Translations under genes and position numbers: made by a program
The notes under the pieces: model-generated
What the model was told of the DNA's origin: nothing
What the model saw: the letters and a program-made list of their open reading frames with translations, nothing else
The model's database searches: none
Assembly: GCA_965656185.1 (NCBI GenBank)
Contig: CBFHJH010000001.1
Span: 505,578 to 569,577, forward strand
Reading direction: 5' to 3'
Length of the DNA stretch: 64,000 nucleotides
From: Croceimicrobium sp965656185
GTDB lineage: Bacteria > Bacteroidota > Bacteroidia > Flavobacteriales > Schleiferiaceae
In this document: piece after piece, positions 8,340-17,951 of the stretch
How positions within the stretch are numbered: position 1 is the stretch's first letter
How the letters are laid out: the number at the start of each line of letters is the position of its first letter

Positions 8340-9296
8340 CTAAAGGCTAATGACTAATTTGCCTTTTAAACTCCCTCTTTCTAATTTTCGCATCGCCTCT
8401 GGTACATCGTCTAAGCTGTATCTTGCTTCGATCACCGCCTTTAGACTACCTTCTTCTGCCCATTGCGCAAGGCTTTGCAGATCCGGACGGTTGGGTTTAG
8501 CCATAAACAGTTTCATTTCTTGGCCGGCTGTCAATTTATACCACCAAGCTTTTAGAGGAATTGATAAGGCTGCTGCACCGGAAACATAGCGCCCTTTTGG
8601 CTCCAATACGGCGCTAATTGCCGCTAAAGGGTGATTGGCGACCGTATCAAAGATCACCGACCACTTTTTTCCGCTTTGGGTAAAATCGCTTTGGCCATAG
8701 TCGATCACCTCATCGGCTCCCAAGGCCAAGGCTTGTTCTGTCTTAGAAGCGCTGCAAACGGCCGTTACTCGAGCACCAAGGATCTTCGCAATTTGAATCG
8801 CATAAGAACCTACCCCGCCAGAAGCACCATTGATAAGCAGCTCGTCGCCTGGTTTAATTTGCGCTTTATCCCTCAGACCTTGCAAAGCGGTTACCGCCGC
8901 GAGTGGCAAGGCTGCTGCCTCTTCAAAACTTATCTCTGATGGTTTATTGGCCAGCGCCGATTCTGGTGCCTTTAAATACTCGGCCCAAGCGCCAAAACCA
9001 TCACCGGAGAGGTCTCCGTAAACCTCATCACCAATTTTAAATTGACTAACCTCAGTCCCTATCTGTTCTACTATGCCAGCAACATCCGCTCCTAGCACCT
9101 TAAACTTAGGTTTAGGAAAGCCCGCTGTAAATCGCACCGGAAAAGGATTACCGGTCATCATGTGCCAGTCGGCCTTATTTAAAGAAGAGGCCAAAACCTT
9201 AACTAAAACTTCTTTGGCGCCAATTTCAGGTTTAGGGCTTTCTACCAATTCCAAACTTGAACTATCGCCGTATACTGCTCGTTGAATCGCTTTCAT
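8340..9296 (-). CDS. NAD(P)-dependent alcohol dehydrogenase, quinone oxidoreductase-like (MDR superfamily)
   Basis: 318 aa, the usual length for zinc-free medium-chain reductases. The GroES-like N-terminal half contains VLGADVAGIVEQIG. The Rossmann half contains the nucleotide motif GASGGVGSYAIQIAK. Catalytic-zinc ligands are not evident, pointing to a quinone-oxidoreductase-type enzyme that reduces an enone or quinone with NADPH. Its ATG lies 1 nt after the stop of the DUF4386 gene, so the two are co-translated. The AraC-type regulator upstream on the same strand probably controls them. The substrate is unknown. Confidence 0.85.
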   Translation of the reverse strand: MKAIQRAVYGDSSSLELVESPKPEIGAKEVLVKVLASSLNKADWHMMTGNPFPVRFTAGFPKPKFKVLGADVAGIVEQIGTEVSQFKIGDEVYGDLSGDGFGAWAEYLKAPESALANKPSEISFEEAAALPLAAVTALQGLRDKAQIKPGDELLINGASGGVGSYAIQIAKILGARVTAVCSASKTEQALALGADEVIDYGQSDFTQSGKKWSVIFDTVANHPLAAISAVLEPKGRYVSGAAALSIPLKAWWYKLTAGQEMKLFMAKPNRPDLQSLAQWAEEGSLKAVIEARYSLDDVPEAMRKLERGSLKGKLVISL

Positions 9297-9297
9297 C

Positions 9298-10017
9298 TTA
9301 GGCTTGCTTTAATTGTTCCTTATATGATTTGCTGGCCCCGCTTATTAAGAGATAAAAGGTTAAACCCACCTCCCCTATAGCGGCAGAAACCCCTACGATA
9401 AGCGCCAAACTACCTTCATGGCCCGGTACATTGAAATTCCCAAAACTCTCCATGAGATAGCCTAAGGCCGAGCCCAATAAAAAGCCACCAAAAAGTTCAG
9501 GCACCACTTTAGAGCGGTAGATCTGTATGCCCAAGAGAAACAAATGCAAGCCAAAAAATGCCCCGGCAATCAAGTAGCCATAGCGATGCGCTTCGGTGAA
9601 CATAAGGCTGAGACTTTCGAGCTGTGCCTCATTAAAAACAGCCCCTAAACTTGAGTCTTGCAAAACTTGATAGCTCAAATAGTGGTTCAACAAATTTAAA
9701 CTGGCAATGGCCGGATGGGCCAGCAAACGCAGGGCAGCTGAAATTAAAGCCAAATTTTTATTGAAGGGTTTAAAAACCTGGTACAGCATAACCGAAATAA
9801 CAGCATCCAGGATAAACGCGAGCAGGTCGGTGCTTAAACCTAATCGATACAAATCGATTTGATCTAAGATATTGCTTGCAGTTTGTCCGGCATCACCGGG
9901 ACTAATGATAGCTCCTCGCACATAACCCTGACTAAAGCCAGCTAAGATGATTACCATTAGGTAAAAGCCCCCCAACAATCTGAGGTAATTAACACTTTTC
10001 ATAGTACTTGATCTCAT
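9298..10017 (-). CDS. DUF4386 family integral membrane protein
   Basis: 239 aa with about six membrane helices. The family hallmarks are an N-terminal helix with LLGGFYLMVIILAGF, a central LLAFILDAVISVMLYQVFKP and a long loop before GYLIAGAFFGLHLFLLGI. A second in-frame ATG five codons in (10002) is an equally plausible start. It lies between a small secreted peptide gene and the dehydrogenase, on the same strand as the AraC gene. DUF4386 proteins have no established function. Confidence 0.8.
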   Translation of the reverse strand: MRSSTMKSVNYLRLLGGFYLMVIILAGFSQGYVRGAIISPGDAGQTASNILDQIDLYRLGLSTDLLAFILDAVISVMLYQVFKPFNKNLALISAALRLLAHPAIASLNLLNHYLSYQVLQDSSLGAVFNEAQLESLSLMFTEAHRYGYLIAGAFFGLHLFLLGIQIYRSKVVPELFGGFLLGSALGYLMESFGNFNVPGHEGSLALIVGVSAAIGEVGLTFYLLISGASKSYKEQLKQA

Positions 10018-10028
10018 GTGATTTAATT

Positions 10029-10223
10029 TTAGATCACAGGGAAATGACCCTGTTTGCGGACCAAGGGTTGCTTCAGTTCTAAAACTTTCCTCGTTTGAAA
10101 GCGATTTGAGCTTTTGCTTGCTCTACTTTCTGGACTGTTTTCCTCGAACAGCCTATTGGCATTTAAAGGAAAAAGGAAAAGCAAGAGGGCACTTAAAGAA
10201 ATGAGGTACAGCTTAGTCTGCAT
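10029..10223 (-). CDS. small secreted peptide of unknown function
   Basis: 64 aa. Residues 1-22 form a signal peptide (LYLISLSALLLFLFPLNAN). The mature part is short, basic and serine-rich. It lies 11 nt upstream of the DUF4386 gene and about 90 nt downstream of the AraC gene, all on the minus strand. I recognise no family. The clean signal sequence and the operon position are the only support. Confidence 0.45.
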   Translation of the reverse strand: MQTKLYLISLSALLLFLFPLNANRLFEENSPESRASKSSNRFQTRKVLELKQPLVRKQGHFPVI

Positions 10224-10312
10224 CGTTTAACAATTATTTACGAGAACAAAGATGCTAGAGCTGAAGGCCAATTATTTGACCTTAAATGACAATTAACTGA
10301 CCCTTTGGGCCA

Positions 10313-11299
10313 TTACCTATTTTCTTTCCGATACTGAGAGGGCGCTTTACCGGTCCAGCGCTTAAAGGCTCGGTTAAAGGCAGATTGTTCCGAAAAACCG
10401 GTAAGAAATGTTATTTCACTCAGGCTTTTGGAGCTGTGTTCTAGGTAATAGATGGCGCTTTGCGATTGTATCTCTTGCACTAGCTCGCGAAAGCTATGCC
10501 CTTTATCTGCTAAACGACGTTTTAGAGTTCGCGGCGATAATTTTACTTGCTCCGCTAATTCCGTTAAGCTAGGTATTCCAGAAGGTAGCGACTCTTTGAC
10601 CAATTGGTGCATGGCCTTGAGCAAGGGATCTTGATCTCCGATCTTGGAGGCTTCTTCCTGCATGCGGTCTACCAGGTAGGACTGTAAATGTTGATCGGCC
10701 TTTAGGGTAGAATGGTCCAAATCCTTGAGCGCAAAGATCAAGCGATTCTCCTTGGCTCCAAAAATAACCGGAGCTTGGAAAAATTCCTCAAAAGTGGCGA
10801 GATGACTTTCATCGTGTTGAAATTCGACTCGAATGGGTTTGATGTCTTTAGCGGTCACTTCCTTGAGGATGTTAATCAACATTACAAAGCTGGTTTCATT
10901 GGCCATCTCCTCGCCTCTCCTGCCGGCGGGCCGCTCTATAGCAATATGTAACTTGGCATCGGCCTCTTGCAAATGGGCCGAACCATAATCGGTAACCAGA
11001 ACCATAAAACGCTGTAAACGCTGAAAAATATCCTTGGCCTTGATGCAGGTCCGCCAAGCTAAACCCAGGGTGCCATAGTCTTCCGAAAACAACTGCATTC
11101 CTTGGCGCACCGGAAAGCCTGGATCTAGTAAACGATCGGCCGCCTCATAGACACTTAGTAAATGTTGAAACGATAAATAGCTTTGGTCTTCCTTCCAATC
11201 GGCCGCCGCATCGATAGCTTCTAGCAATTTAGGTTCTAAGCCCTCGGCTAAAGCTAAACGCTTTGCTTTCTGATAAATGGTGGCCGCTACGAAATACAT
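10313..11299 (-). CDS. AraC-family transcriptional regulator with Arabinose_bd N-domain
   Basis: 328 aa. The N-terminal roughly 200 residues resemble the OruR/ArgR-type Arabinose_bd domain (DYGTLGLAWRTC). The C-terminus has two HTH motifs, LTELAEQVKLSPRTLKRRL and LSEITFLTGFSEQSAFNRAF, followed by KRWTGKAPSQYR. It is the first gene of the minus-strand group ending in the dehydrogenase and is likely its regulator. A TATCTTTG -7 box (11304-11311) ends 4 nt before the ATG. The effector is unknown. Confidence 0.9.
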   Translation of the reverse strand: MYFVAATIYQKAKRLALAEGLEPKLLEAIDAAADWKEDQSYLSFQHLLSVYEAADRLLDPGFPVRQGMQLFSEDYGTLGLAWRTCIKAKDIFQRLQRFMVLVTDYGSAHLQEADAKLHIAIERPAGRRGEEMANETSFVMLINILKEVTAKDIKPIRVEFQHDESHLATFEEFFQAPVIFGAKENRLIFALKDLDHSTLKADQHLQSYLVDRMQEEASKIGDQDPLLKAMHQLVKESLPSGIPSLTELAEQVKLSPRTLKRRLADKGHSFRELVQEIQSQSAIYYLEHSSKSLSEITFLTGFSEQSAFNRAFKRWTGKAPSQYRKENR

Positions 11300-11303
11300 A
11301 GCA

Positions 11304-11311
11304 CAAAGATA
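11304..11311 (-). promoter_or_regulatory. TAnnTTTG promoter of the AraC gene, near-leaderless
   Basis: The minus strand reads TATCTTTG, 4 nt before the start codon at 11299. The arrangement matches the sites at 5232 and 38553, where transcription would begin almost at the ATG. Confidence 0.5.
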
Positions 11312-11361
11312 GACTTGTTCGTCAATCGCACGCTTAAACCGATAATGGGCTAAAAGCGATA

Positions 11362-12336
11362 TCAGTAGGCCAATCGTAAAAGGTAATCGTTAAAGTAATT
11401 GCGCTGATCACTAAAAACGGCGTCAATCGCTAGGCCACTGCCTCGTAAAATGCGCTCTAATCCGGCTCGATCGTATTTTCGTGAAATCTCAGTAAGAATA
11501 GGCTCTCCTTTGGTAAAGAAATAAGGCTCTTGCTGAGGACCGATCTTTACCCATTGATCTTTCTTCGACACGAGATAACTACGGGCAATACCTTCCTCTT
11601 CGCTGTATGTAGGCTTGTGTTCGAATTGATCGATGTCAAAATCTCCCTCTAACTCGCGATTGATCCGACGCAAGAGGTTAAGGTTGAACTCGGCGGTTAT
11701 TCCTTGGGCATCGTTGTATGCTGGTAGCACCACTTCTTCCTCCTTGATACGATCTAGACCGATCAGGAAACGATCTCTTGGTTTCATTTCATCCGACAAA
11801 GCTTTCAAGAAACGTTGCGCCCTTTCATCGGGCATATTACCTAAGGTAGAGCCAAGGAAAAGAATCAGTTTTGGAATGTTTTCATCCTTGATCTCGTGTA
11901 GTATTGTAAAAAACTGCCCTTGCAATGGCTCGATCTTAAGATTAGGGAGCTCCTTTTTTAATCTCGCCGACATCTGATCCAATACATTCTGAGAAATGTC
12001 AATAGGTCGGTAAGTGAAATTAAGCCCGCGATCCAAAAGCTCCTTCAATAAATAAACCGTTTTATGTCCGTCGCCTGCCCCTAATTCGATCAGCTCAAAA
12101 GCTTCTTTTTCATTCATTTTGGCAGCATCTATTATGGCGCCAGATTGTTCCGAGAGTATTTCTTTTTCGGCATCCGTAGGATAGTACTCCGGACTCTGAG
12201 TAATCGCCACGAATAAATCATCGCCTTTGGCATCGTAAAAATATTTGGAGGGCAATCGTTTAGGTTCTTCCCCTAAACCATCTAAAACTTCTTTTAAAAA
12301 CCCAGAATTGAGGGTGTTTTTGGCTGTATTTGACAT
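11362..12336 (-). CDS. egtD: L-histidine N-alpha-methyltransferase (ergothioneine biosynthesis)
   Basis: 324 aa, normal for EgtD. The N-terminus has RLPSKYFYDAKGDDLFVAI. The SAM-binding motif is ELGAGDGHKT, followed by RPIDIS and LFLGSTLGNMP. The C-terminal strands include TEISRKYDRAGLERIL. The enzyme trimethylates histidine to hercynine. Bacteroidota usually carry egtB beside it. Here the neighbours are the AraC gene and, divergently, the vWA protein, and no egtB-like gene is visible in the window. Either EgtB is encoded elsewhere or the product is hercynine. Confidence 0.92.
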   Translation of the reverse strand: MSNTAKNTLNSGFLKEVLDGLGEEPKRLPSKYFYDAKGDDLFVAITQSPEYYPTDAEKEILSEQSGAIIDAAKMNEKEAFELIELGAGDGHKTVYLLKELLDRGLNFTYRPIDISQNVLDQMSARLKKELPNLKIEPLQGQFFTILHEIKDENIPKLILFLGSTLGNMPDERAQRFLKALSDEMKPRDRFLIGLDRIKEEEVVLPAYNDAQGITAEFNLNLLRRINRELEGDFDIDQFEHKPTYSEEEGIARSYLVSKKDQWVKIGPQQEPYFFTKGEPILTEISRKYDRAGLERILRGSGLAIDAVFSDQRNYFNDYLLRLAY

Positions 12337-12528
12337 ATGCGATAAGGTAAGGCAAATCGTATAGAATCTCTAGAAGAAGCTTAAAGAATAGCTATCCAGC
12401 TAGGAAAATCAATCAAAAGCAGGAGCAACCCTCAAGTTCTGCTCCGTCTATAAATAAAGGCCATTTTCTTTTCTGCAGAAAGGAGTGCCAGCAGAGAGTC
12501 TGTTGGATAAACCAATTAAATCTTAATT

Positions 12529-14756
12529 ATGAAGATCTACACTCCTTTTAGATTCAGCTTGGTGTATGCCATGCTTTTCTTTACTTTTTCCATATTAGCG
12601 CAAAGCGAAACTGCCATTATAAGAGGTACAGTGACCGACGCTTCCACTCAAGAGGCCATTCCCTTTGCGAATGTGGTACTCAAAAACTCAGCGAACTATG
12701 TAGTGGCAGGGGCCACGACCGATCTGGATGGAAATTTCACCATTGACCAGATCAGCCCAGGACCCTATAAACTTAAAGTAAGCTTTGTGGGCTATGCAAG
12801 CATCGTGATGGACAGTATCGTCTTAACAGCCGGTGAATGCGAAGAACTGAAGCTTGCGCTAAAAGAAGAGAGCCATACAATTCAGGAGGTTGCCATTGTC
12901 TATCAGGCTCCCATGGTAGATAAAACTAAGTCCTCCCAGGTGAGCACTACAAGTATCCATCATATGGCGGTGCGCGATATAAGCTCAACCGCCGCCCAAA
13001 GTGCGGGTGTTACCACTCTTGGCGAAAGTTCCATTCGCAGTGCGCGTAGTGGAGGACAGGTGTATTTTATCAATGGGGTTAAAGTACGAGGGTCCATCAA
13101 GGTTCCACAAGCGGCCATTGCCCAAAGTGAAGTGATCAGCGGTGGAACCCCAGCTAGCCTTCCCACTCCGGAGATAGCACCAGAAGCATCGCCCGAAAAA
13201 CAAGGTGCTGATCTGCACTTGCCCGAGAATAAGACGCTTAACTTCTCCAGTGAAGCAGGCCAATGGGAATTAGTACCTAATCCACCACGGGAATCGCCTA
13301 GTGAGCATTTTGACGGCGAAAACTATAAGCAAATACCAGAGAATGAATTCCTGGGTGCCTTGTATCAACCCCTTTCAACTTTCGGCGCCGACGTAGATGT
13401 TGCATCCTACGCCAATGTAAGACGGATGTTGAAGGAAGGTTACTGGCCTCATCCCGATGCCGTTCGCTTGGAAGAATTGATCAACTACTTTAGCTACGAT
13501 CTCCACGGTNNNNNNNNNNTAAACCCGGCGATCCCTTTGGCCTAACTATCGATCAACGTCCTTGTGACTGGAACCAAAAACATCAATTATTGCGCATCGG
13601 TTTACAGACCAATAAAGTGCCAAACAAAGAATTAGCACCCAGTAATTTGGTATTTCTCATCGATGTTAGTGGCAGTATGGGGAGTGCTGATAAATTACCG
13701 CTTTTGCAGAGTGCCTTGCGCATTTTGGTGAAGAACCTCAGGGAGGAAGATCGAGTAGCCATAGTGGTTTACGCTTCAGCGAGCGGTTTGGTCCTGGAGT
13801 CCACTCTTGCCGGGGATAAGAACAAGATCTTAGAAGCGATCGATCAGTTGCAAGCCGGGGGCTCTACCGCCGGAGGAGCCGGTATAAAATTAGCTTACAA
13901 AACAGCACGGAAACACTTCGACCAGGCTTTCAACAACCGTGTGATATTGGCCACCGATGGCGACTTCAATGTGGGGGTGACTTCTGAGGAAGGGTTGATC
14001 GAATTGATCGAAAAAGAGCGTGAAGACGGTATTTTCCTCAGCGTCTTAGGCTTTGGCACCGGCAACTATCAAGACGCCAAAATGGAGCAATTAGCCGATC
14101 ACGGCAATGGTAATTATGCCTATATCGATGGACTGTTGGAAGCACGCAAGGTTCTTGCCGAAGAAATGGGCGCTAACCTTCACGTGGTAGCGAAAGACAC
14201 CAAATTTCAAATCGAATTCAACCCCAAACAAGTGGCGGCCTACCGTCTCATTGGTTATGAAAACCGCTTGTTAGCCGCAAAGGACTTTGATGATGATAGC
14301 AAAGATGCTGGTGATATTGGGGCAGGTCACTCCCTAACCGTAGTGTATGAAATTATTCCACGCGGCATAATGCCAGACTCGCTCTGGGAATCTGAGGCTC
14401 CCTTGCGCTATCAAGACCAAAGTCTAAAAGAACAGGCCTATGGCGATGAAATAGCTCTGCTAAAAATTCGCTACAAGGATCCGAAGGGCAAAAAGAGTAA
14501 GCTTTCCATTCACCCCATTAAGGCCCGCAGCAGTGAGGATGGCGACTTTGCCTTTCTTTCGGCCGTGATCCAATACGGGTTGATCCTGCGCAGAAGCGAA
14601 TTTGCTGGTGAAGCCAGTTTGGATGAGGCTATCAAATTGGCCCAGGCAAATTTAGGGGAAGACCCACATGGCTATCGCCGTGAATTTGTGAAGCTATGTA
14701 AACTGGCCAAAGACCTCGAACCTGAAGAACAAGACCAGCGCATTGGCAGCCGCTAA
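12529..14756 (+). CDS. secreted von Willebrand A protein with CarboxypepD_reg and plug-like N-terminus (interrupted by assembly gap)
   Basis: Signal peptide (residues 1-25), CarboxypepD_reg-like domain (about 28-112, GTVTDASTQEAIPFANV), TonB-plug-like remnant (about 140-205, SGGQVYFINGVKVRG), and a von Willebrand N-terminal module (STFGADVDVASYANVRRML). A run of ten Ns follows at 13510-13519. After the gap come KPGDPFGL, a vWA domain with MIDAS motif DVSGSMGS, and a DUF3520-like C-terminus. The frame shifts by one base across the gap, consistent with a true gap length of 2 modulo 3 (for example 11). I therefore read one gene, a probable periplasmic metal-dependent binding protein. A terminator follows. 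Confidence 0.85.
13510..13519. other. assembly gap (10 N)
   Basis: Ten Ns lie inside the vWA gene. Flanking codons belong to the same protein but in different frames, so the stated length is not exact. Confidence 0.95.
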
Positions 14757-14771
14757 GCCTGGACGTATTCC

Positions 14772-14809
14772 AAAACAATGCCTACCTTTAAAGGGTGGGC
14801 ATTGTTTTT
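14772..14809 (+). terminator. intrinsic terminator after the vWA gene
   Basis: AAAACAATGCCTACC pairs with GGTGGGCATTGTTTT (one G-U) around a short loop and ends in a T-run. It lies 15 nt after the stop codon. Confidence 0.8.
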
Positions 14810-14825
14810 ACTCTAATTCCAAGCG

Positions 14826-15917
14826 ATGAAATTATTTGGTTACCTCACTTTTACCATTTGCTTTCCCCTGATTGTGTTAGCACAGTCTGATTTGCTTCTT
14901 GAAGGCAGCCAAGGACAAAAATTAAAAGCCAGTGATTTAAGCCATAAGGTCGATAGTCTTAGGGAAGCTTTGGGTGTCCCGGCCCTTTCCATTGCCCTCA
15001 TTAATCAGAAGAAATTGGTCTATCACCAACAATTCGGCTACACCAACCAAGCTACCAAAGAACCGGTCCAATCTCAAAGTATTTATGAAGCTGCCTCCTT
15101 ATCTAAACCGCTCTTTGCCTTTTGGGTCCTGCAACAGGCAGAAAAAGGTCTGATCGACCTCGAAAGGCCTCTGCATCAATACCTGCCACACCCCAACCTA
15201 GTCCCCGAGGACTATAAGACATATCAAAACCTAAATGCCCGTATGGTCCTATCTCACCGTAGCGGCTTTCCAAATCATGCCTACGGACAGCCTATAAAAC
15301 TGAGCTTTAAACCGGATAGTGCTTTCGCCTATTCTGGTGAAGCTTACCAGTATTTAGCTATGGTAATGAGCCATTTACTCAAACTGGACTCTCTCTACGT
15401 CTTAAACCAGAAGCTCAAGCATGATATTTTTGAGCCTCTGGCCATGCATACTAGCTCTTACCTCTGGGAAAGTGCTTACGAAGAACTTAAGGTCTACGGC
15501 CACGACTCTACCCCAGTTTGGCGAGGGCCAAGCAATAGTTATTGGGGCAAAAGGTATTTCTCCGCCTACTCCAGTTTACATAGTAATGCCGAGGAATACG
15601 CAAAATTCATCATCTATATATTAGAAGGCCGAGGGCTTAAGAAGGAAAGCTATAACCATATGTTTCATGAGCACACCCAATTTTCTGAGGATAACCCACT
15701 AAAGCAGCAAATTGGTCAAACCGGCTGGGGTCTAGGCTTTGCTCAAAAAAAGCAGGCAAGCTACACCACACATTTTCACACTGGAAACAACCATCAATTT
15801 CAATCCTATGCCATGTTCATTCCAGAAAAGGAATACGGCCTTGTACTATTTACGAACTGCGGAAAAATGATCGCCTTGATCCAAGGTCTAACCGCCATCT
15901 TAGGGCCGCAGATCTAA
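14826..15917 (+). CDS. secreted beta-lactamase-family serine hydrolase
   Basis: 363 aa with signal peptide (ending VLAQ). The catalytic SxxK motif is SLSK in YEAASLSKPLFAF. The tyrosine motif reads AYSG rather than the usual YxN. The third box is HTGNN. Members of this family (class C beta-lactamase/DD-peptidase fold) act as esterases, D-aminopeptidases or peptidoglycan enzymes in the periplasm; the substrate cannot be predicted. It ends head-to-head with the response regulator gene, the two stop codons overlapping by 3 nt. Confidence 0.85.
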   Translation: MKLFGYLTFTICFPLIVLAQSDLLLEGSQGQKLKASDLSHKVDSLREALGVPALSIALINQKKLVYHQQFGYTNQATKEPVQSQSIYEAASLSKPLFAFWVLQQAEKGLIDLERPLHQYLPHPNLVPEDYKTYQNLNARMVLSHRSGFPNHAYGQPIKLSFKPDSAFAYSGEAYQYLAMVMSHLLKLDSLYVLNQKLKHDIFEPLAMHTSSYLWESAYEELKVYGHDSTPVWRGPSNSYWGKRYFSAYSSLHSNAEEYAKFIIYILEGRGLKKESYNHMFHEHTQFSEDNPLKQQIGQTGWGLGFAQKKQASYTTHFHTGNNHQFQSYAMFIPEKEYGLVLFTNCGKMIALIQGLTAILGPQI

Positions 15918-16312
15918 TCCTTTCTCTCAGCTTCTGCCAAAATTTGCCTTAAGACCTCTTGGGAGATAGGTTTTACAATATAGCCAGCAACCGAAGCAAA
16001 GGTTTTACTTCGTTCTACATCAACTGGATTGGTAGAGCTCGATACTACATAGAGCTTCGCCGACAAGGCTGGTCTTTCAAGGTACATAGGCTCGAATGCT
16101 TCCAAGAACTGCCAACCATCCATCACCGGCATATTGATGTCCAGCAGGATCAAATCCACCATGGTGCAATCCATTTGCTCTATATGACAGTGATTAAGGA
16201 GCTCTTGGCCGTTCTCAAAACTTTGTATATCAAAGCTGACATCAATTTTCTTCAATACTCTCTCGAAGGTGATGCGATAGATCGGATCATCGTCAACTAT
16301 GATTATCTTCAT
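15914..16312 (-). CDS. single-domain response regulator (REC only)
   Basis: 132 aa. Receiver motifs are complete: acidic pair in IIIVDDDP, phospho-acceptor Asp in LILLDINMPVMDG, Ser in VVSSS and Lys in YIVKPIS. There is no output domain. The start at 16312 is 4 nt after the histidine kinase stop, with an AAGGAA ribosome site just before it. An upstream in-frame ATG at 16372 would lie inside the kinase. Stand-alone receivers act in phosphorelays or by protein contact. The paired kinase is directly upstream. Confidence 0.88.
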   Translation of the reverse strand: MKIIIVDDDPIYRITFERVLKKIDVSFDIQSFENGQELLNHCHIEQMDCTMVDLILLDINMPVMDGWQFLEAFEPMYLERPALSAKLYVVSSSTNPVDVERSKTFASVAGYIVKPISQEVLRQILAEAERKD

Positions 16313-16316
16313 TTCC

Positions 16317-17822
16317 TTATGCTTTTCGAGTGATCTCGCTATTGAAACTAAGCATAAAAGTACTGCCTTCATTCACTTGGCTATTCACTGTAATATTCCC
16401 CCCCATAGATTCTACTTGAGTCTTTACCATGAATAAGCCGACTCCTCGTGCTTGGGGGTTCTTGTGAAAGGTTTTGTGGAATCCAAATATAGACCCGGCA
16501 TGACGCTTTAGGTCAATGCCCAATCCATTATCGCTTACTTCAATGATCAATTCCTCTTCTTGAATAAAACTCCTGACCTCGATCACCGGCTTCCGTTTGG
16601 GGTGCCGGTACTTTAAGGCATTACTGATCAGGTTTAGGAAAATGCTATCCAAATAAAGTGGCTGCCCGCGTAAGCTTTCCACTTCCAGATCGACCTCAAG
16701 ACTAGCCTCGGCCGACTTCATCAAATGCCCTAATCGAACCTTAAGGTTTTCCAGTATAGTGCTTAGAGACACCCACTCTTCCTGCGATCTATGGCTATTT
16801 TGAATAACCAGAGCCTCCATTAGGTGATCTAACGTGTCGTTTAACTTTTCGGTAGAAGTGGCGGCTAACTGTAGCAATTCCTGCAATTCGGCCTGATCCT
16901 TTTCTTCTAAAAAGAGATCCTTAAGCATCATTAAATTGGCCACTGGTGCCCTAAGGTTATGCGAGGCGATATGGGCAAAGTCATTCAATTTTTGATTTTG
17001 AATACTGAGCCGTTCGGTGAGCATTTGGAGATCTAAATTCCGTTTAAGCAATTCCAGCTCCTTTTCTTTTTGCTTGCTTATATCCTGAAAAACTCCCTGA
17101 ACCTTAACGATCTTTCCCTCCTCATTATAAACTGGCTTACCGATCGCTCGAACCCATATTTCTTTGCCTTGCTTGGTAACCATTTCGAGCTCTATATCGT
17201 AAGGAGTGCCTTCTTTAAGGATCAATGAAAATACCTCATTGATCTTATCTCTAGAATAACCTTCTTTATAAAAGCTTAATCCCTCTTCTGCCTGCAGGTC
17301 ATAATCGGGCGGCAAGCCACAAATTCGTTTGGTGGCCGCGTCATTAAAGGTTTTACCGGTAATTAGGTCATGCTGCCAACTGCCGATCTTAGCTGTTTCT
17401 TGCGACTCATGTAAAGTATTGATGAGGTCTTGGCGCTCTTGTTGCGCTTGCATCAGCTCAGTTACATCTTGATTAGCCCCCACAATTATTCGATCGCCAT
17501 CGTCATTGGTTTCGATTTGTATCGCCGAAGCCTTGATATGCTTTAGATTGCCAGATGGGGTAATGATGCGAAAGGTAAGCTGATACTCACCCTCGGTTTC
17601 TACCGCATTACTATAACTTTTACGAACTCGGTCTATATCGTCTGGATGAACGATTTGGGCCCATTTTCCAAAATCTACCTCAAAATCACTTTTGGTGATT
17701 TCGTAGATCTGAAACATCTCCTCGTCCCATTCCAAGAGATTTTTGTCGTAGTTATGCTCCCAAATCCCTGTTTTGGTAAGGCTACTTATAAGCTTACTTA
17801 CTTTCGATTTCCTCATAGACAT
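16317..17822 (-). CDS. PAS-domain sensor histidine kinase (soluble)
   Basis: 501 aa. Two PAS/PAC domains (about 15-130 and 140-260), a short coiled coil, HisKA with H-box HIASHNLRAPVANL, and HATPase_c with N-box LNLISNALKY, G1 VSDNGLGID and G2 RGVGLFMVK. There is no membrane segment, so it senses a cytoplasmic signal. It is the partner of the receiver gene 4 nt downstream. Start at 17822 or two codons later. The upstream minus strand carries a TATATTTA element. Confidence 0.92.
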   Translation of the reverse strand: MSMRKSKVSKLISSLTKTGIWEHNYDKNLLEWDEEMFQIYEITKSDFEVDFGKWAQIVHPDDIDRVRKSYSNAVETEGEYQLTFRIITPSGNLKHIKASAIQIETNDDGDRIIVGANQDVTELMQAQQERQDLINTLHESQETAKIGSWQHDLITGKTFNDAATKRICGLPPDYDLQAEEGLSFYKEGYSRDKINEVFSLILKEGTPYDIELEMVTKQGKEIWVRAIGKPVYNEEGKIVKVQGVFQDISKQKEKELELLKRNLDLQMLTERLSIQNQKLNDFAHIASHNLRAPVANLMMLKDLFLEEKDQAELQELLQLAATSTEKLNDTLDHLMEALVIQNSHRSQEEWVSLSTILENLKVRLGHLMKSAEASLEVDLEVESLRGQPLYLDSIFLNLISNALKYRHPKRKPVIEVRSFIQEEELIIEVSDNGLGIDLKRHAGSIFGFHKTFHKNPQARGVGLFMVKTQVESMGGNITVNSQVNEGSTFMLSFNSEITRKA

Positions 17823-17951
17823 CGCCCCTGTGTAATAATGCCACCGAAAAGCGATTCTAAATATACGCTATTTAATAGTTCCCCCTTCCTCCAGGCCTTG
17901 GCCCAATTAGTTTACTCACCTCAAGCGCCTAAATTTTCCTTAGCTTTAAAA

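Noticed and set aside
12470..12500. Sigma-54 promoter on the minus strand towards egtD
   Set aside because: TGGCAC is present (complement of GTGCCA at 12483), but the -12 part is one base too far and lacks TTGC.
12985..13263. Minus-strand ORF in the vWA gene
   Set aside because: Shadow frame across a clear CarboxypepD_reg/plug coding region.
13510..13545. Premature end of the vWA gene at 13545
   Set aside because: It is an artefact of the wrong gap length; the vWA domain resumes right after the gap in another frame.
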